Virus record (IMG/VR): IMGVR_UViG_3300024518_006055
Location: 1 to 41,834 of that record
Length of the DNA stretch: 41,834 bases
Source: a virus
Direction: 5' to 3' (one strand)
A program made the position numbers and the translations under genes. Below, piece after piece: positions 9,234 through 18,555 of the stretch. Position 1 is the stretch's first letter, and every line of letters starts with the position of its first letter. Below the pieces are notes generated by a model. That model did not search any database. It was not told the DNA's origin and saw only the letters and a list, made by a program, of their open reading frames with translations.

Positions 9234-10577
9234 ATGGCCGGGTTCACCGTGGCCGATATCACCAACCTGTCGAAGGAGTTCTACGACAACAAGATTCACG
9301 ACCTGATCGACAGGTCAACGATCTTGAGTGACTACGTCACGAAGTCCTCGGAAGGTTGGGACGGCAACAACTTCAACGTCACTGTTCACACGCAACGCAA
9401 CTGGGGCTTCGGAGCTCGTGGAGATGACGGCGATCAGACCGACATCGACACGGCCCAGAAGTCGCTTCCCACTGCGCGCAAGCAGACCCACAACCGAGCG
9501 CAGTACCAGGCGAAGTACATGTATCAGGTCATCCGCCTGACCTCGCCTGCCGTGGCTCGCTTGCGCACCAACGCCGGTGCTCTCGTCTCTCTCGTCAAAA
9601 GCGAGATCGACGGCGCCATGGACGACGCGCGCAAGAACCAGAACCGCGTCTGCTGGCACGACGGCTCCGGCGTCCTCACCGAGACGACGGTCAACACTGG
9701 GGTCAACCTCATCGACGTGCTTTCAGCGAAGCACTGCAAGGTCGGCCAGTTCATCGACATCGTCGAGAACGACAACGACGGTAACAAGATCGCCGATAGT
9801 CGCGAGATCACGGCGGTGGATATGTCGACCGCCGGCGCACACACCATCACGATCTCGGGCGCCGTGATCACCACCAGCGTGAATGACCGCGTCGTCCTCG
9901 AGGACGACCGAGGTGCGGCCGCGGGGACCTACCCCACGCGCATGTACCCCTGGGGGATCCAGGCGCTCGTTAACCCCGACGACCCCGAGACGGCCGCGGC
10001 AGCTGGTGGCGGCGGAAACACCAACGGCATCGAAGAGGACGTCGGCGGTATCGACCGCACCGACGTGCCGGAGTGGGCGAGCCAACTGACCAACACCGCG
10101 ACCGAGGACGAAGTGGTCTTCGGCGACTTCGACGCGGCCTTCGACAAGGGCCCCGAGGCTGTCGGGCTCGAGCCGGAGATCATCCTCACGAGCTACGCCG
10201 GCAAGCGCGCGTATGCTGACCTCTTCCTCAGCAACCGTCGCTACGCCCCAGGGAACGTGACGCTCCAGGGCGGCTACACGGGGCTCGAGTACAACGGCAT
10301 CGGGATCTTCCCTGACACCGACGCGAGCTTCGCTTCCGGCGGGAACTTCGACTCGGAGGATTCCACCACCATCCAGGACATGCAGGCGTACTACTACCTG
10401 CGTCTTTCTGACCTGCGCCACCTGATCCTCAGGGACTGGCACTGGGCGGACGACGACGGCAACCGCTTCAAGTGGGACGCCAACAAGGACGCCTACATCG
10501 CGTACCTCAGGAAGTACGCGGAGTTCGGCACCGTGCGCCCCAACGGCATGGGTATCCTCAACGTAGGCGGCAGGTAA
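9234..10577 (+). CDS. major capsid protein
   Basis: This 447-residue protein forms the capsid shell. AAGGAG lies upstream of the ATG. Typical coat features include RNWGFGARGDDGDQTDIDT, a YQVIRLTSPAVARLRTNAGA segment, KSEIDGAMDDARKNQNRVCW with a following HDGSG turn, and a C-terminal part YYYLRLSDLRHLILRDW. This pattern fits HK97-fold coat proteins of the P22/N4-like kind, although the subfamily is uncertain. Position after the scaffold-like gene supports the call. A strong hairpin follows the stop. Confidence 0.85.
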   Translation: MAGFTVADITNLSKEFYDNKIHDLIDRSTILSDYVTKSSEGWDGNNFNVTVHTQRNWGFGARGDDGDQTDIDTAQKSLPTARKQTHNRAQYQAKYMYQVIRLTSPAVARLRTNAGALVSLVKSEIDGAMDDARKNQNRVCWHDGSGVLTETTVNTGVNLIDVLSAKHCKVGQFIDIVENDNDGNKIADSREITAVDMSTAGAHTITISGAVITTSVNDRVVLEDDRGAAAGTYPTRMYPWGIQALVNPDDPETAAAAGGGGNTNGIEEDVGGIDRTDVPEWASQLTNTATEDEVVFGDFDAAFDKGPEAVGLEPEIILTSYAGKRAYADLFLSNRRYAPGNVTLQGGYTGLEYNGIGIFPDTDASFASGGNFDSEDSTTIQDMQAYYYLRLSDLRHLILRDWHWADDDGNRFKWDANKDAYIAYLRKYAEFGTVRPNGMGILNVGGR

Positions 10578-10602
10578 GCCATTTCTTCCCTTCTGAAGAG
10601 GC

Positions 10603-10632
10603 GGGGAGCCCAGACACTCTCCTGGGCTCCCC
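10603..10632 (+). terminator. strong hairpin after the capsid gene
   Basis: A perfect 11-bp stem, GGGGAGCCCAG (10603-10613) with CTGGGCTCCCC (10622-10632), encloses an 8-nt loop. No T-run follows (next bases CAGATCGATG), so this is not a standard intrinsic terminator. It probably stabilises the capsid mRNA 3' end or partly attenuates downstream transcription, which would help give high capsid expression relative to the next gene. Confidence 0.7.
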
Positions 10633-10639
10633 CAGATCG

Positions 10640-11209
10640 ATGCTTACATTCACGAAGAACGAAAAAGTCGATCGGAGCAGGCGCCGAGCTCTAACGTTCG
10701 CTACGCGGGCTCAGTTGGCTTCGGGGAGCCCAAAGAGTGCGCCGCCGAGTAAGGCACTGCTCCGTGAGATGCGCCAGACGGACTCGGAGCTCGAGTTCTA
10801 CTGGCACCCACATCTCGAGCGCTGGTACCTCTACCGCGTCGTCGTCAAGGGCGGTTGCCCTGGGGACGACAAGATGATGAAGATGCTGGCGCTCACAGGG
10901 CCCAAGGGAGAGTTTCGCCCTCCTGGGGTCTGGGCGCTCGAGGAGCTCAAGGCGCGCGAGCTGCGACACTTCAGTGAGCGCAGCCACAAGCACGCCACGA
11001 GCGAGTATCTGAAGAAGCAGCACAAGAGAGATCGCGCTATCCACAAGGATCGCGACCGTGAGCAGGACGAGCTGACGACCGAGATGGGCAAGAGCTACGC
11101 GGACTGCTTTCGTGAGAAGAACTACGTCAGCAACACGACGGTGAGCAACGAGATCAAGGCGAATCCTGGGCGGACACTCATCCACGGAGAGGGTGGGAGG
11201 AAGACTTGA
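10640..11209 (+). CDS. hypothetical protein after major capsid
   Basis: This encodes 189 residues from ATG 10640; earlier starts in the same frame lie inside the capsid gene and are rejected. The N-terminus is basic (KNEKVDRSRRRALTF), the centre has aromatic residues (ELEFYWHPHLERWYLYRVV), and the C-terminal half is charged and helical (KKQHKRDRAIHKDRDREQDE). No good Shine-Dalgarno is seen 5' of 10640, where the hairpin lies, so expression may be low or start at a later codon. The stop overlaps the TTG start of the tailspike gene. Confidence 0.55.
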   Translation: MLTFTKNEKVDRSRRRALTFATRAQLASGSPKSAPPSKALLREMRQTDSELEFYWHPHLERWYLYRVVVKGGCPGDDKMMKMLALTGPKGEFRPPGVWALEELKARELRHFSERSHKHATSEYLKKQHKRDRAIHKDRDREQDELTTEMGKSYADCFREKNYVSNTTVSNEIKANPGRTLIHGEGGRKT

Positions 11210-13470
11210 CCCGTGCCGTTGACCCAGCTAGTAACGGCGCCCACGGGACCATCGACGGTGCCGTCACGGCTGTGGCTACGTCTTGCACTCTCCTGGGGGG
11301 TTTCGCCGACCTACCGACGATAGCCTCGGGCGACGGTCACCAACTCGTCGTCTGGGACAACACGAACTACGAGACGATCGAGGACGCCAAGGCGGGCACC
11401 GACGCCTACGATATCGCTCGCATCACGACGCGCTCAAGCGGCACCGTGAGTGTCATGGTGCGCGGCCAGGAAGGCGTCACCGCGATTGCCTGGAGCGACA
11501 CTTGGCGTTGGGACTTCAACCCCACCGCCAAGACCCAGGACGACATCTCCGCCGGCATAGAGGACGGAGACGGCCACTGGGAGAACCCCATCAGGCCACC
11601 GCACAACGGTCTGTGGGACGGCTCGAACGACTCCACCCCACTGGGCTCGGCGATCTCCACGGCGCACTCATCGAACCGCAAGGTGCACCTCCCAGGCGGC
11701 ACCGGCAGCGTCGATACGATCTCCCTCTCTGCCGCCGACCAGATCGAGATCGTCGGCCTCGGCATGACGAAGTCGATCATTCAGCACAGGGCGTCAGCTT
11801 CGGACTCTATGTTCGAGCACGACGCCGGGGCGAACCTCTCGCTCTTCGTGATGCGCGATCTGACGATCGACGGCAACAAGGACAACCTCGGGAGCCGTGT
11901 CCACCGAGCGATCGAGATCCGCGCCGATATTGCGATCTTTGAAAGGGTTGAGTTCAAGAACACCATCAAGGCGGCGGTCAGCTTGCTGCAGGTCTCGAAG
12001 TACGCGATCTTCAAGGATTGCTACTTCCACGACTGCGCTCTTCACGGCGGCAGTGCCGATCAAGACTCGGGCTTCATTCTCATCGGCAAGACGGTCGCTG
12101 ACTCCGCCACTGAGCAGTCGACGGTCTACGTAGAGAACTGCTACTTCGAGCAGCCCGCCCTCTTGGCCGAGGGTGACGGTGCTTACGGCATTGTCTCGAA
12201 CCCAGATGAGACCCTCAATCAGCGCATCGTCGTCAAGAACTGCGATTTCCTCAACATCGGTCAGTACAACGCGGCGAACAGCAACTTCTCCGCTGCGGTC
12301 CACATCTACGAGGACGGCGACGGCTCGATCATCGAGGGCAACAACTTCACGAACTGCCCCTACACGGCGATCCGCGCCCAGATGTCGAGCAACCTCCGCA
12401 TCCAAGGCAACACGATCGGCGCCACGAGTCAGTACACGACGGTCGCGACCGGTGCGATCTCTATCGAGGACCGCGTGCAGTCGGTCGCGGCGACCAACAA
12501 GAACGTCAAGATTCTCGACAACACAGTCACCGGCACGGACTTTGACTTCGGACTCGTTGTCGACTTCGCCGCGAGCTACGAGCTCACCGGCCTGACTGTG
12601 CGTGGCAACGAGTTCGACGGCCAGGTTGGCGGGGCGCTGATCAATCACGTCGTTGGAGACATCAAGTTCGTAGAGAACACCTGGCGCGGTCTCACCGGGA
12701 ACGTCAACAACCGGCACCCGATCGAGGCGGACAACTTCACCTCGCAGACGGATGTCCTGATCACCGGAAACCACTTCAACAACCTGCAGCGCGGCGCGGT
12801 CGATATCACCCCGAGCTCAGGGCAGAACGTCCGCGTCACTTCCTACGGCAACTCGATCGAGAACATCGGTCAGGGCACCGCAGAGCACGCCTTCGACGTT
12901 CGCAACGTCGACAGCTTCCACGCCTGGGGCAACGTCTTCGACGCTCTGCCGGGCTCGAAGGAGAACTACCACTACGTCGCGGTCACCGACGTGCAGGTTG
13001 ATGTCCTCGGCCAACTCTTCTTCACCGACACCGGTGACGTTGGGCTCGATGTGGGGCTCTACCGCTCTGCTCTCAACGTCCTGAAGACCGACGACGAGAT
13101 TGACGTCAGCAAGAAGGCGACACTCTACCGTATCCACAGCGGGGGCGCCGCGCTCGTCGCCGGGAACATCATTCCCAACGCCAACTGGGGTGGTGCCGCG
13201 ACCATCACGTCTGTCGCCGGGACCGACACGGCCGGCACCTTTATCGTCACGGCCTCAACGACGCCCGGGGCGAACCCAACATTGACGATCACCTTCACCG
13301 ACGGCACCTTCGACGATGCTCCGATTGTGGTAGTGACGCGAGTCGCAGGGGCTCAGTTGACGGTCGCCGACTCTTGGGTGACGACGGCGGCGACACTCGT
13401 CATCACCTTCAACGGCACTCCCCTTGACGCAGAAACTTTCACCTACGCCTTCCACACGATCGGTCAGTAA
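11206..13470 (+). CDS. tailspike with right-handed beta-helix
   Basis: This 754-residue protein starts at TTG 11206 behind GGGAGGAAG. After an N-terminal head-binding-like part (residues 1 to about 120), residues about 150-620 show short regular turns of pectate-lyase type: FKDCYFHDC, VYVENCYFEQP, IVVKNCDFLN, IIEGNNFTNC, LRIQGNTIG, ILDNTVTG. The C-terminal 75 residues (FIVTASTTPGANPTLTITF...) resemble a beta-sandwich lectin-like end found on phage fibres. Such spikes bind and often cleave surface polysaccharide. Catalytic residues cannot be assigned by eye. Confidence 0.8.
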   Translation: MTRAVDPASNGAHGTIDGAVTAVATSCTLLGGFADLPTIASGDGHQLVVWDNTNYETIEDAKAGTDAYDIARITTRSSGTVSVMVRGQEGVTAIAWSDTWRWDFNPTAKTQDDISAGIEDGDGHWENPIRPPHNGLWDGSNDSTPLGSAISTAHSSNRKVHLPGGTGSVDTISLSAADQIEIVGLGMTKSIIQHRASASDSMFEHDAGANLSLFVMRDLTIDGNKDNLGSRVHRAIEIRADIAIFERVEFKNTIKAAVSLLQVSKYAIFKDCYFHDCALHGGSADQDSGFILIGKTVADSATEQSTVYVENCYFEQPALLAEGDGAYGIVSNPDETLNQRIVVKNCDFLNIGQYNAANSNFSAAVHIYEDGDGSIIEGNNFTNCPYTAIRAQMSSNLRIQGNTIGATSQYTTVATGAISIEDRVQSVAATNKNVKILDNTVTGTDFDFGLVVDFAASYELTGLTVRGNEFDGQVGGALINHVVGDIKFVENTWRGLTGNVNNRHPIEADNFTSQTDVLITGNHFNNLQRGAVDITPSSGQNVRVTSYGNSIENIGQGTAEHAFDVRNVDSFHAWGNVFDALPGSKENYHYVAVTDVQVDVLGQLFFTDTGDVGLDVGLYRSALNVLKTDDEIDVSKKATLYRIHSGGAALVAGNIIPNANWGGAATITSVAGTDTAGTFIVTASTTPGANPTLTITFTDGTFDDAPIVVVTRVAGAQLTVADSWVTTAATLVITFNGTPLDAETFTYAFHTIGQ

Positions 13471-13670
13471 TGTACGGCGACAGTCAGTACGGCAGCATGA
13501 ATTACTCCTTCGGCCCCCAGCCTCCTGTGGACGCGACGAACGTCGTAGGTGAGACTCTAGGGTGCGGGGAGACGGCGACCACCGGCGCAACTCTCGGATG
13601 TTCTGAAAACGCAACCACAGGCGCGGCACTCGGATGCTCTGAGGCCGCAACAACAGGAGAGGTATTATGA
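13470..13670 (+). CDS. short repeat protein with TLGC/ATTG repeats
   Basis: This encodes 66 residues. The start overlaps the tailspike stop (TAATG) and the stop overlaps the next ATG (ATGA). The C-terminal half repeats a 12-residue unit about three times (ATTGATLGCSEN, ATTGAALGCSEA, ATTGEVL), each with one Cys. Repeats of this type suggest a small extended beta structure, perhaps accessory to the spike. No family is recognised. Confidence 0.6.
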   Translation: MYGDSQYGSMNYSFGPQPPVDATNVVGETLGCGETATTGATLGCSENATTGAALGCSEAATTGEVL

Positions 13671-13822
13671 GCAACTACAAAAACCCCGACATGCTCACCT
13701 GGCAGGGCGCGCACGACTTCGGAAGCATCCTTGATGGTGCGGAAGAGGCGGCTGATATCAGTGTCCCCGGCACCGTCGACCTCGGGTCCGGAACTCTCAA
13801 GGTCATCGTCTTCAAGGTGTAG
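13667..13822 (+). CDS. 51-aa protein, tail cluster
   Basis: A short frame starts at ATG 13667 behind CAGGAGAGG and ends at TAG 13820-13822. It encodes an acidic protein with aromatic N-terminus (NPDMLTWQGAHDFGS) and a beta-like end (GTVDLGSGTLKVIVFKV). It is coupled to the preceding repeat protein by an ATGA overlap and is followed after 3 nt by the next start. It is probably a small tail-associated protein; the role is unknown. Confidence 0.65.
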   Translation: MSNYKNPDMLTWQGAHDFGSILDGAEEAADISVPGTVDLGSGTLKVIVFKV

Positions 13823-13825
13823 GTT

Positions 13826-14485
13826 GTGACAGCCGCTAAGATGATCGCGCTTCTGCGCTCTTACCTCGACGACATCCACGGGGATAAGTGGAAGCCAGAG
13901 AAGTGTCTCGAGACTCTCTCGATGGCGCAGCAGGAGCTTGCCAACCTGGCGGAAGAGAGCTTCGCTGACCTGACGCAAGGCTGCGCCAACCTGACGGTCG
14001 TGGCGAGCGACAACGATCGCTACGAGTTCACTTTGCCGGCGGACTTCACTCGGCTCGAGAGAGCGGAGAAGGTCGTCTCAGGTGGGCGCGCTGTCCCTGC
14101 GACTCACGTCGACTTCTTCGACGCGGAGAGCGGCAAGACCGCCTTCGATGTCTTCTACGCGCTGGGCACGAGCTCCAACCCGGTGGTCTACATCCGAGGG
14201 AACAAGCTCGGGGTCGTCTTCCCCGGTGAGGCCTACACATTACGTATATTCTACTTGAGGTCCCTCACCGAGCTGGACGATCCCAACGACGTCTCGGAGA
14301 TCCCTGCGTCCTTCCACTCGCTGGTGGTGCTTCACGCCACCGCTCTGGGTAAAGCGCAGGAGGGGCGCGGTGGTCTGACCCCGGACCAACGGGTGATCTA
14401 CGATCGGCAGATGGCCGCCTTCCTGGGCCACGCCATGCACCGCAACGCGCGTCTCCATCAGACGGTCACTTATGTGGAGCACTGA
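13826..14485 (+). CDS. head-tail adaptor / tail tubular A-like protein
   Basis: This 219-residue protein starts at GTG 13826. Recognisable elements are an N-terminal helical pair (MIALLRSYLDDIHGDKW, KCLETLSMAQQELANL), the strand FTLPADFTRLERAEKV, a YIRGNKLGVVFPGEAYTLRIFYLR block, and a C-terminal helix after PASFHSLVVLHATALGKAQEG. This arrangement is common in adaptor (tail tubular A-type) proteins that join portal and tail in short-tailed phages. It is followed immediately by the large tail hub candidate. Confidence 0.6.
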   Translation: MTAAKMIALLRSYLDDIHGDKWKPEKCLETLSMAQQELANLAEESFADLTQGCANLTVVASDNDRYEFTLPADFTRLERAEKVVSGGRAVPATHVDFFDAESGKTAFDVFYALGTSSNPVVYIRGNKLGVVFPGEAYTLRIFYLRSLTELDDPNDVSEIPASFHSLVVLHATALGKAQEGRGGLTPDQRVIYDRQMAAFLGHAMHRNARLHQTVTYVEH

Positions 14486-16251
14486 TGCCGGTAATCCCCT
14501 TCGACGGCCCGTTCATCGGCCTGAACACACGCAAGGAGTCTTCGAAGCTCTCCCAAGGAGAGGCTGAGTTCTGCGAGAACGTCGACCTCGACCGCGGCAC
14601 GGTGAAGACGCGCCCTGGGCACGCGGAGCTTGAGTCGATCTCCGGGCTACCGCTCGGTGCCTTCGACTACCGCAAGTCCGACGGCACGGTGGTGCAACTC
14701 GTCAAGATCGGCGCGCAGCTTTACTCCGGCGCGCTCGGCTCACTCGCCACGGTCACCGGTGCCGGCTCACTTTCTGCCACCAACATGGCGGAGTTTGTCG
14801 GCTTCAACGATCGCGTCTACTTCGCTGACGGCGCGTCGGGCCTCATGGTCACCGACGGCACGAACGCCTACGCGGCGCAGATCGCCCGACCGACCACCAA
14901 GATGACGGTGGCCACCGGTTCAGGGTCTGCCGTCCAGCGCGGCGACTACGACTACAAGTACACCTACTACTCGACGACCTGGGGCCAGGAGAGCCCGGCG
15001 AGCCCTGTCTCGAGCGTCCTCACGGTTGGGACAAACGTGCACGTCGTGATGGACGACTGGGACGTCACGACGAACGACGTGCGGGTCGACAAGTTCCGTA
15101 TCTACCGCCGCGATATAAGCGCTTCCGAGACGCTCTGGCGCCACGTCAAGGACATCGCTATCCCGGCGACGAGCGCCACGGAGGTCACTGACACGGCGCG
15201 CGATAACGACGTCTCGCGCACGATCATTGCGCCACTGTCGGTCGCCAACCCGGTGCCCGCCGCGGTCGCCCACCTGACGCTCCAGTCCGGGGTCATGCTG
15301 GCAGTAGAGGAGGACTCGAACACCGTCTACTACTCGCTGCCGGCCAGGCCGTGGTTCATGGTCAACTCGATCCCGGTCGGCAGCGACAAGGACGCCGACC
15401 CCGTCGTGGCGCTTTTCAACCACGGGGGCCTGGCCTACGCCGCGAAGCGCCAGTCTCTCTGGGTGATCTCCGGCAACACCGAGGACACCATCGGCTCCTT
15501 CCTGATCTCTGACGAGGGCGGCTGCTACGCCGCCAACTCGGTCGTCCACGGCATGGACGCCACCTACTGGGTCGGCGAGAACACGGCCTGGATCTTCGAC
15601 GGCGACAAGCCGCGGGAGATCTCAGACCCGGTCGAGCCCGAGTTTTCCGGGCGGGTCTACTCGCGCGACCCCTTCCTCGTCGGCGCCTACGACTACGACT
15701 GCAAAGCTGTCGTCTGGAGCTACACCCCTGCGGGGCAGACGACCAACACGAAGCAACTCGTCTACTTCGAGCGCAACTCGAAGCTCAACGGCACGCCGAG
15801 TTGGGCCTTCTGGGCGCTGGGGACGATCTCGACGCTGCTCAGGTACACCGACGCGACGTCGAAGGACCGGCTCTTCATGTACGCCACCAGTGCCGGGAGT
15901 TTGCGCAAGCTCGCCCCGGACACCGACGACGCCGGCACCGCGGTCAAGATCACCTGGCGCACCGGCAAGCAGGACTACGGCCTGCCGACGAAGCAGAAGA
16001 CCTTCCACGATATCGACATCGAGGGCGCTCACTCCGCCGCCTCGGCGCGCCTCGGGGTGCGCTACCGCATCGACGGCAGCGACATCGTCCACGAGTCCGG
16101 TGAGTTCTGGGACCCCAAGCTGCGCGCCGTGAAGCGTGTCCACCTCGGACGTCGTGCCCGAGACTTCCGTCTCGAGGTCTACTCGACAGCCGGGCTGGTG
16201 GAGGTCACAGGGTGGTCGATGACGCTGGACGCAGCAGGGAGACGCCTGTGA
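14485..16251 (+). CDS. tail hub / beta-propeller-like tail protein
   Basis: This 588-residue protein begins with FDGPFIGLNTRKESSKLSQGEAEFCENVDLDRG, a start typical of tail tubular B or nozzle proteins, then shows repeated beta units: FNDRVYFADGASGLMVTDG, DYKYTYYSTTWGQESPASPVSS, FRIYRRDI, LWVISGNTEDTI, AWIFDGDKPREIS. Such proteins form the tail tip below the adaptor. GGAG precedes the ATG by 8 nt, and the start follows the adaptor stop by one-base overlap. The order adaptor then hub matches short-tailed phages. Confidence 0.6.
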   Translation: MPVIPFDGPFIGLNTRKESSKLSQGEAEFCENVDLDRGTVKTRPGHAELESISGLPLGAFDYRKSDGTVVQLVKIGAQLYSGALGSLATVTGAGSLSATNMAEFVGFNDRVYFADGASGLMVTDGTNAYAAQIARPTTKMTVATGSGSAVQRGDYDYKYTYYSTTWGQESPASPVSSVLTVGTNVHVVMDDWDVTTNDVRVDKFRIYRRDISASETLWRHVKDIAIPATSATEVTDTARDNDVSRTIIAPLSVANPVPAAVAHLTLQSGVMLAVEEDSNTVYYSLPARPWFMVNSIPVGSDKDADPVVALFNHGGLAYAAKRQSLWVISGNTEDTIGSFLISDEGGCYAANSVVHGMDATYWVGENTAWIFDGDKPREISDPVEPEFSGRVYSRDPFLVGAYDYDCKAVVWSYTPAGQTTNTKQLVYFERNSKLNGTPSWAFWALGTISTLLRYTDATSKDRLFMYATSAGSLRKLAPDTDDAGTAVKITWRTGKQDYGLPTKQKTFHDIDIEGAHSAASARLGVRYRIDGSDIVHESGEFWDPKLRAVKRVHLGRRARDFRLEVYSTAGLVEVTGWSMTLDAAGRRL

Positions 16252-17084
16252 GCGCTCCCTTCTCCAAGCTCTACCGCCACCGCGACCACAAGATCGAAGC
16301 GGAGATGGCGAACCTCTATGCGGTCGTCACGAGCCTGCGTCAGAACGCCAGAGGGATCAACGCCAGAGCCTACGCCGAAGCGCTCAAGAACGAGTGGGGT
16401 GACCACGAGCTCGCCGTTCTCGAGCGCTACATGAACGGCAAGACACGCGCCGAGGGTTTCCGCATAGAGGCCACCCACACCATCGACGGCGTAGACCCTC
16501 TTGCCGCGCTCTACGTTGACGCCACGGCGGGCGCGTCAGGGTCAGGTATCCCGGTGGCTTTCTATCTCCAAAGTGGCGCTGGTCTCAACTCCTACTTGAT
16601 CGACCACACTGGGGCCTGCGCCGCCGCAGTGAAAATCAACCAGACCGGAACGACCGGATACGCGCTCCACCTGGAGACGACCAACTTCTCCGATGAGATT
16701 CTTCGCATCGACTCTTCCGGCACCCACACGGGGAACTACATCGAGACGGACAACGGCGCGGTCTGCAACAACGCCGGGGCCTGGGTCAACGCCTCGTCCG
16801 CGGCGCTGAAGGACATCAAGGATGTCGCCGGTGTCGACGATGTCCTCGGGGACATCCTCGACATCCCGCTTTACCGCTACCGCATGAAGTCTGACGCCAG
16901 TGGGCCGGTCTACATGGGCGCCATGGCGGAGGACTGGAACCGCATCTTCGGCGACCGCTCACCGGGCGGGATCGGCGGTGTGGACGCTGCCATGGTTTCG
17001 CTCGCCGGTGTACAATCGCTGGCCAAGAAGGTAGAAGCGCTCGAGGAGCGCATACGACAACTGGAGGCTTCCCATGCCCCTTGA
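16248..17084 (+). CDS. tail fibre with S74 intramolecular chaperone
   Basis: This encodes 278 residues from GTG 16248 (GTGA overlap with the hub stop). The N-terminal 75 residues are helical and basic, the centre is Gly/Thr/Asp-rich beta structure, and the last 100 residues form a peptidase S74 module: an ASSAALKDIK motif (candidate Ser and Lys of the autocleavage dyad near residues 182-190), LYRYRMKSDA, YMGAMAEDWNRIFGD, and a trimerising coiled coil KKVEALEERIRQLEA. S74 domains fold trimeric fibres and then cut themselves off. Cleavage here is inferred. Confidence 0.8.
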   Translation: MSAPFSKLYRHRDHKIEAEMANLYAVVTSLRQNARGINARAYAEALKNEWGDHELAVLERYMNGKTRAEGFRIEATHTIDGVDPLAALYVDATAGASGSGIPVAFYLQSGAGLNSYLIDHTGACAAAVKINQTGTTGYALHLETTNFSDEILRIDSSGTHTGNYIETDNGAVCNNAGAWVNASSAALKDIKDVAGVDDVLGDILDIPLYRYRMKSDASGPVYMGAMAEDWNRIFGDRSPGGIGGVDAAMVSLAGVQSLAKKVEALEERIRQLEASHAP

Positions 17085-17979
17085 TTCCACGACCGGCGGT
17101 TCGTCGACCCTCTCACAGCGGGCTGCCCGTCACGGCGGCTCTGCGGCCTCGAGAGCTCGCGGCAGCTCGACGATCGCGCCACCGGCTCCGGGCTCTCAGA
17201 CCACCGGCCAGCGCCGGAGCTCGAACCCGAACCGTTCGGGGAACACGAGCGGCAACCCTGCCAGGAACGTCGGCCCCTTCCAGAGCGTGGGCAACCTCGG
17301 GTCGCGCAACGCCCGCTTTCGCCAGCCACAAGGCTTGGCCGATCGTGCGCGAGCGCTGCTCGGCCCCCTCGGGCAGCTCTACGAGGGCCAGTTGACCCGC
17401 CAGGACGCGCCGCTGTTCGAGGCGGGTCTCAACATGCAGCAGATCCTCCAGACGCTCGAGGATCGCGATCGGGCCTACGGGCTGCTTCAGGGCGCGAGGG
17501 ATTCTGTCGGCCAGAGCCGCGCCTCGACGATGGCCCGTGAGCTTGGGATCTCGAGGGCGCAGGAGCCCGGCCCTTTCTCCGAGGAGCAACTCGACTCCCA
17601 GCGCACAGCGATCACCGAGCAGGGCGCCCTGGGCTTCCAGGACTCTCGAGAGCAGGCGCTTGCGGAGCTCGCCACACGCGGCTCTGGTGGCGCCACGGCG
17701 GCCTTCCAGCTGGCCAGGCTGCAGCAGGCGGCTGCGGCGCAGACACAGCAGCAGCAGTCGGGCTTCGAGCTCGCCGTCGCCCAGGCACGCGAGGAGGCGC
17801 AGCGCCAGAACCTCGCGCAACTCTACGGCATCTCAAGCGAGGAGGAGGAGCGCGGGCTCAACCTCCAGACGCTCATGGCGCAGCTTCTGGCGGAGACGGA
17901 ACGAGCGCCGATCGACCTCTCAGGGCTCATCGCTAGCCCGCCGGGAGCCGGCTACATTGTCGGTCAGCAGCCCTACTAG
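17074..17979 (+). CDS. Ala/Gln-rich putative internal virion protein
   Basis: This 301-residue protein starts at ATG 17074 behind GGAGG. Residues 1 to about 75 are Ser/Gly/Arg-rich and disordered. The rest is helical and Ala/Gln/Glu-rich (QLARLQQAAAAQTQQQQSG, LAVAQAREEAQRQNLAQLYG). It is the first of four consecutive genes ahead of the terminator that look like ejection/internal virion proteins. Family membership cannot be shown. Confidence 0.5.
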   Translation: MPLDSTTGGSSTLSQRAARHGGSAASRARGSSTIAPPAPGSQTTGQRRSSNPNRSGNTSGNPARNVGPFQSVGNLGSRNARFRQPQGLADRARALLGPLGQLYEGQLTRQDAPLFEAGLNMQQILQTLEDRDRAYGLLQGARDSVGQSRASTMARELGISRAQEPGPFSEEQLDSQRTAITEQGALGFQDSREQALAELATRGSGGATAAFQLARLQQAAAAQTQQQQSGFELAVAQAREEAQRQNLAQLYGISSEEEERGLNLQTLMAQLLAETERAPIDLSGLIASPPGAGYIVGQQPY

Positions 17980-17988
17980 GAGCCTGTC

Positions 17989-18555
17989 ATGCCACTTCAG
18001 AGCCAGTACGGGATCGGAGGCCTCGGAGGAGGGAACTCGACGCTCGGGATGCTGCAGAATCTCCAGCGGACCCGCGACTTCACCAAGGCCTCGCACAAGC
18101 AGTACGAGGCGGGCCGCGAGGGCGCATGGGTCGGCCTCGGCGCGGACATCCTCGGGGCTATCCCAGGTGTCGGTGGTATCCTCAGCGGCCTCACGCGCTC
18201 GGCCTACGGCGCGGCGACCTTGGGCCGCGACCTCGCCGGCGCGACCGGCACAGCAGCGTCCCCGGTGCAGTCGCGGACGGCGGCGACCGGCACGACGGAC
18301 GCCTTGGCCTTCCTGGCGCAACTCACCGCGGAGCGCGCAGCGCGCGGTCGAGCGGAGAAGCTCGCAGAGCTTCAGAAGCTCACAGCAATCGCCGGCGGCG
18401 CTGGCCAGGCGGCAGGCGGGATCGGTGGTTTCTTAGCGCAGGACAAGGCGGCCCCGGGCGTTGGTGTTAAGCCGAAGGTCGGCGCCACCTCGTCACTCGG
18501 CGGGTCGAACCGCGGCCCCTCGGGCGGCGGTCAGTTTGCAGGAGCAGGAATCTGA
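17989..18555 (+). CDS. Gly/Ala-rich putative internal virion protein
   Basis: This encodes 188 residues; TAGGAG precedes the ATG. A Gly-rich hydrophobic stretch at about residues 46-66 (WVGLGADILGAIPGVGGIL) and another at about 134-150 (AIAGGAGQAAGGIGGFLA) could insert into membranes, as expected of ejection proteins. It lies between two other candidates of the same class and overlaps the next start by one base. Confidence 0.5.
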   Translation: MPLQSQYGIGGLGGGNSTLGMLQNLQRTRDFTKASHKQYEAGREGAWVGLGADILGAIPGVGGILSGLTRSAYGAATLGRDLAGATGTAASPVQSRTAATGTTDALAFLAQLTAERAARGRAEKLAELQKLTAIAGGAGQAAGGIGGFLAQDKAAPGVGVKPKVGATSSLGGSNRGPSGGGQFAGAGI

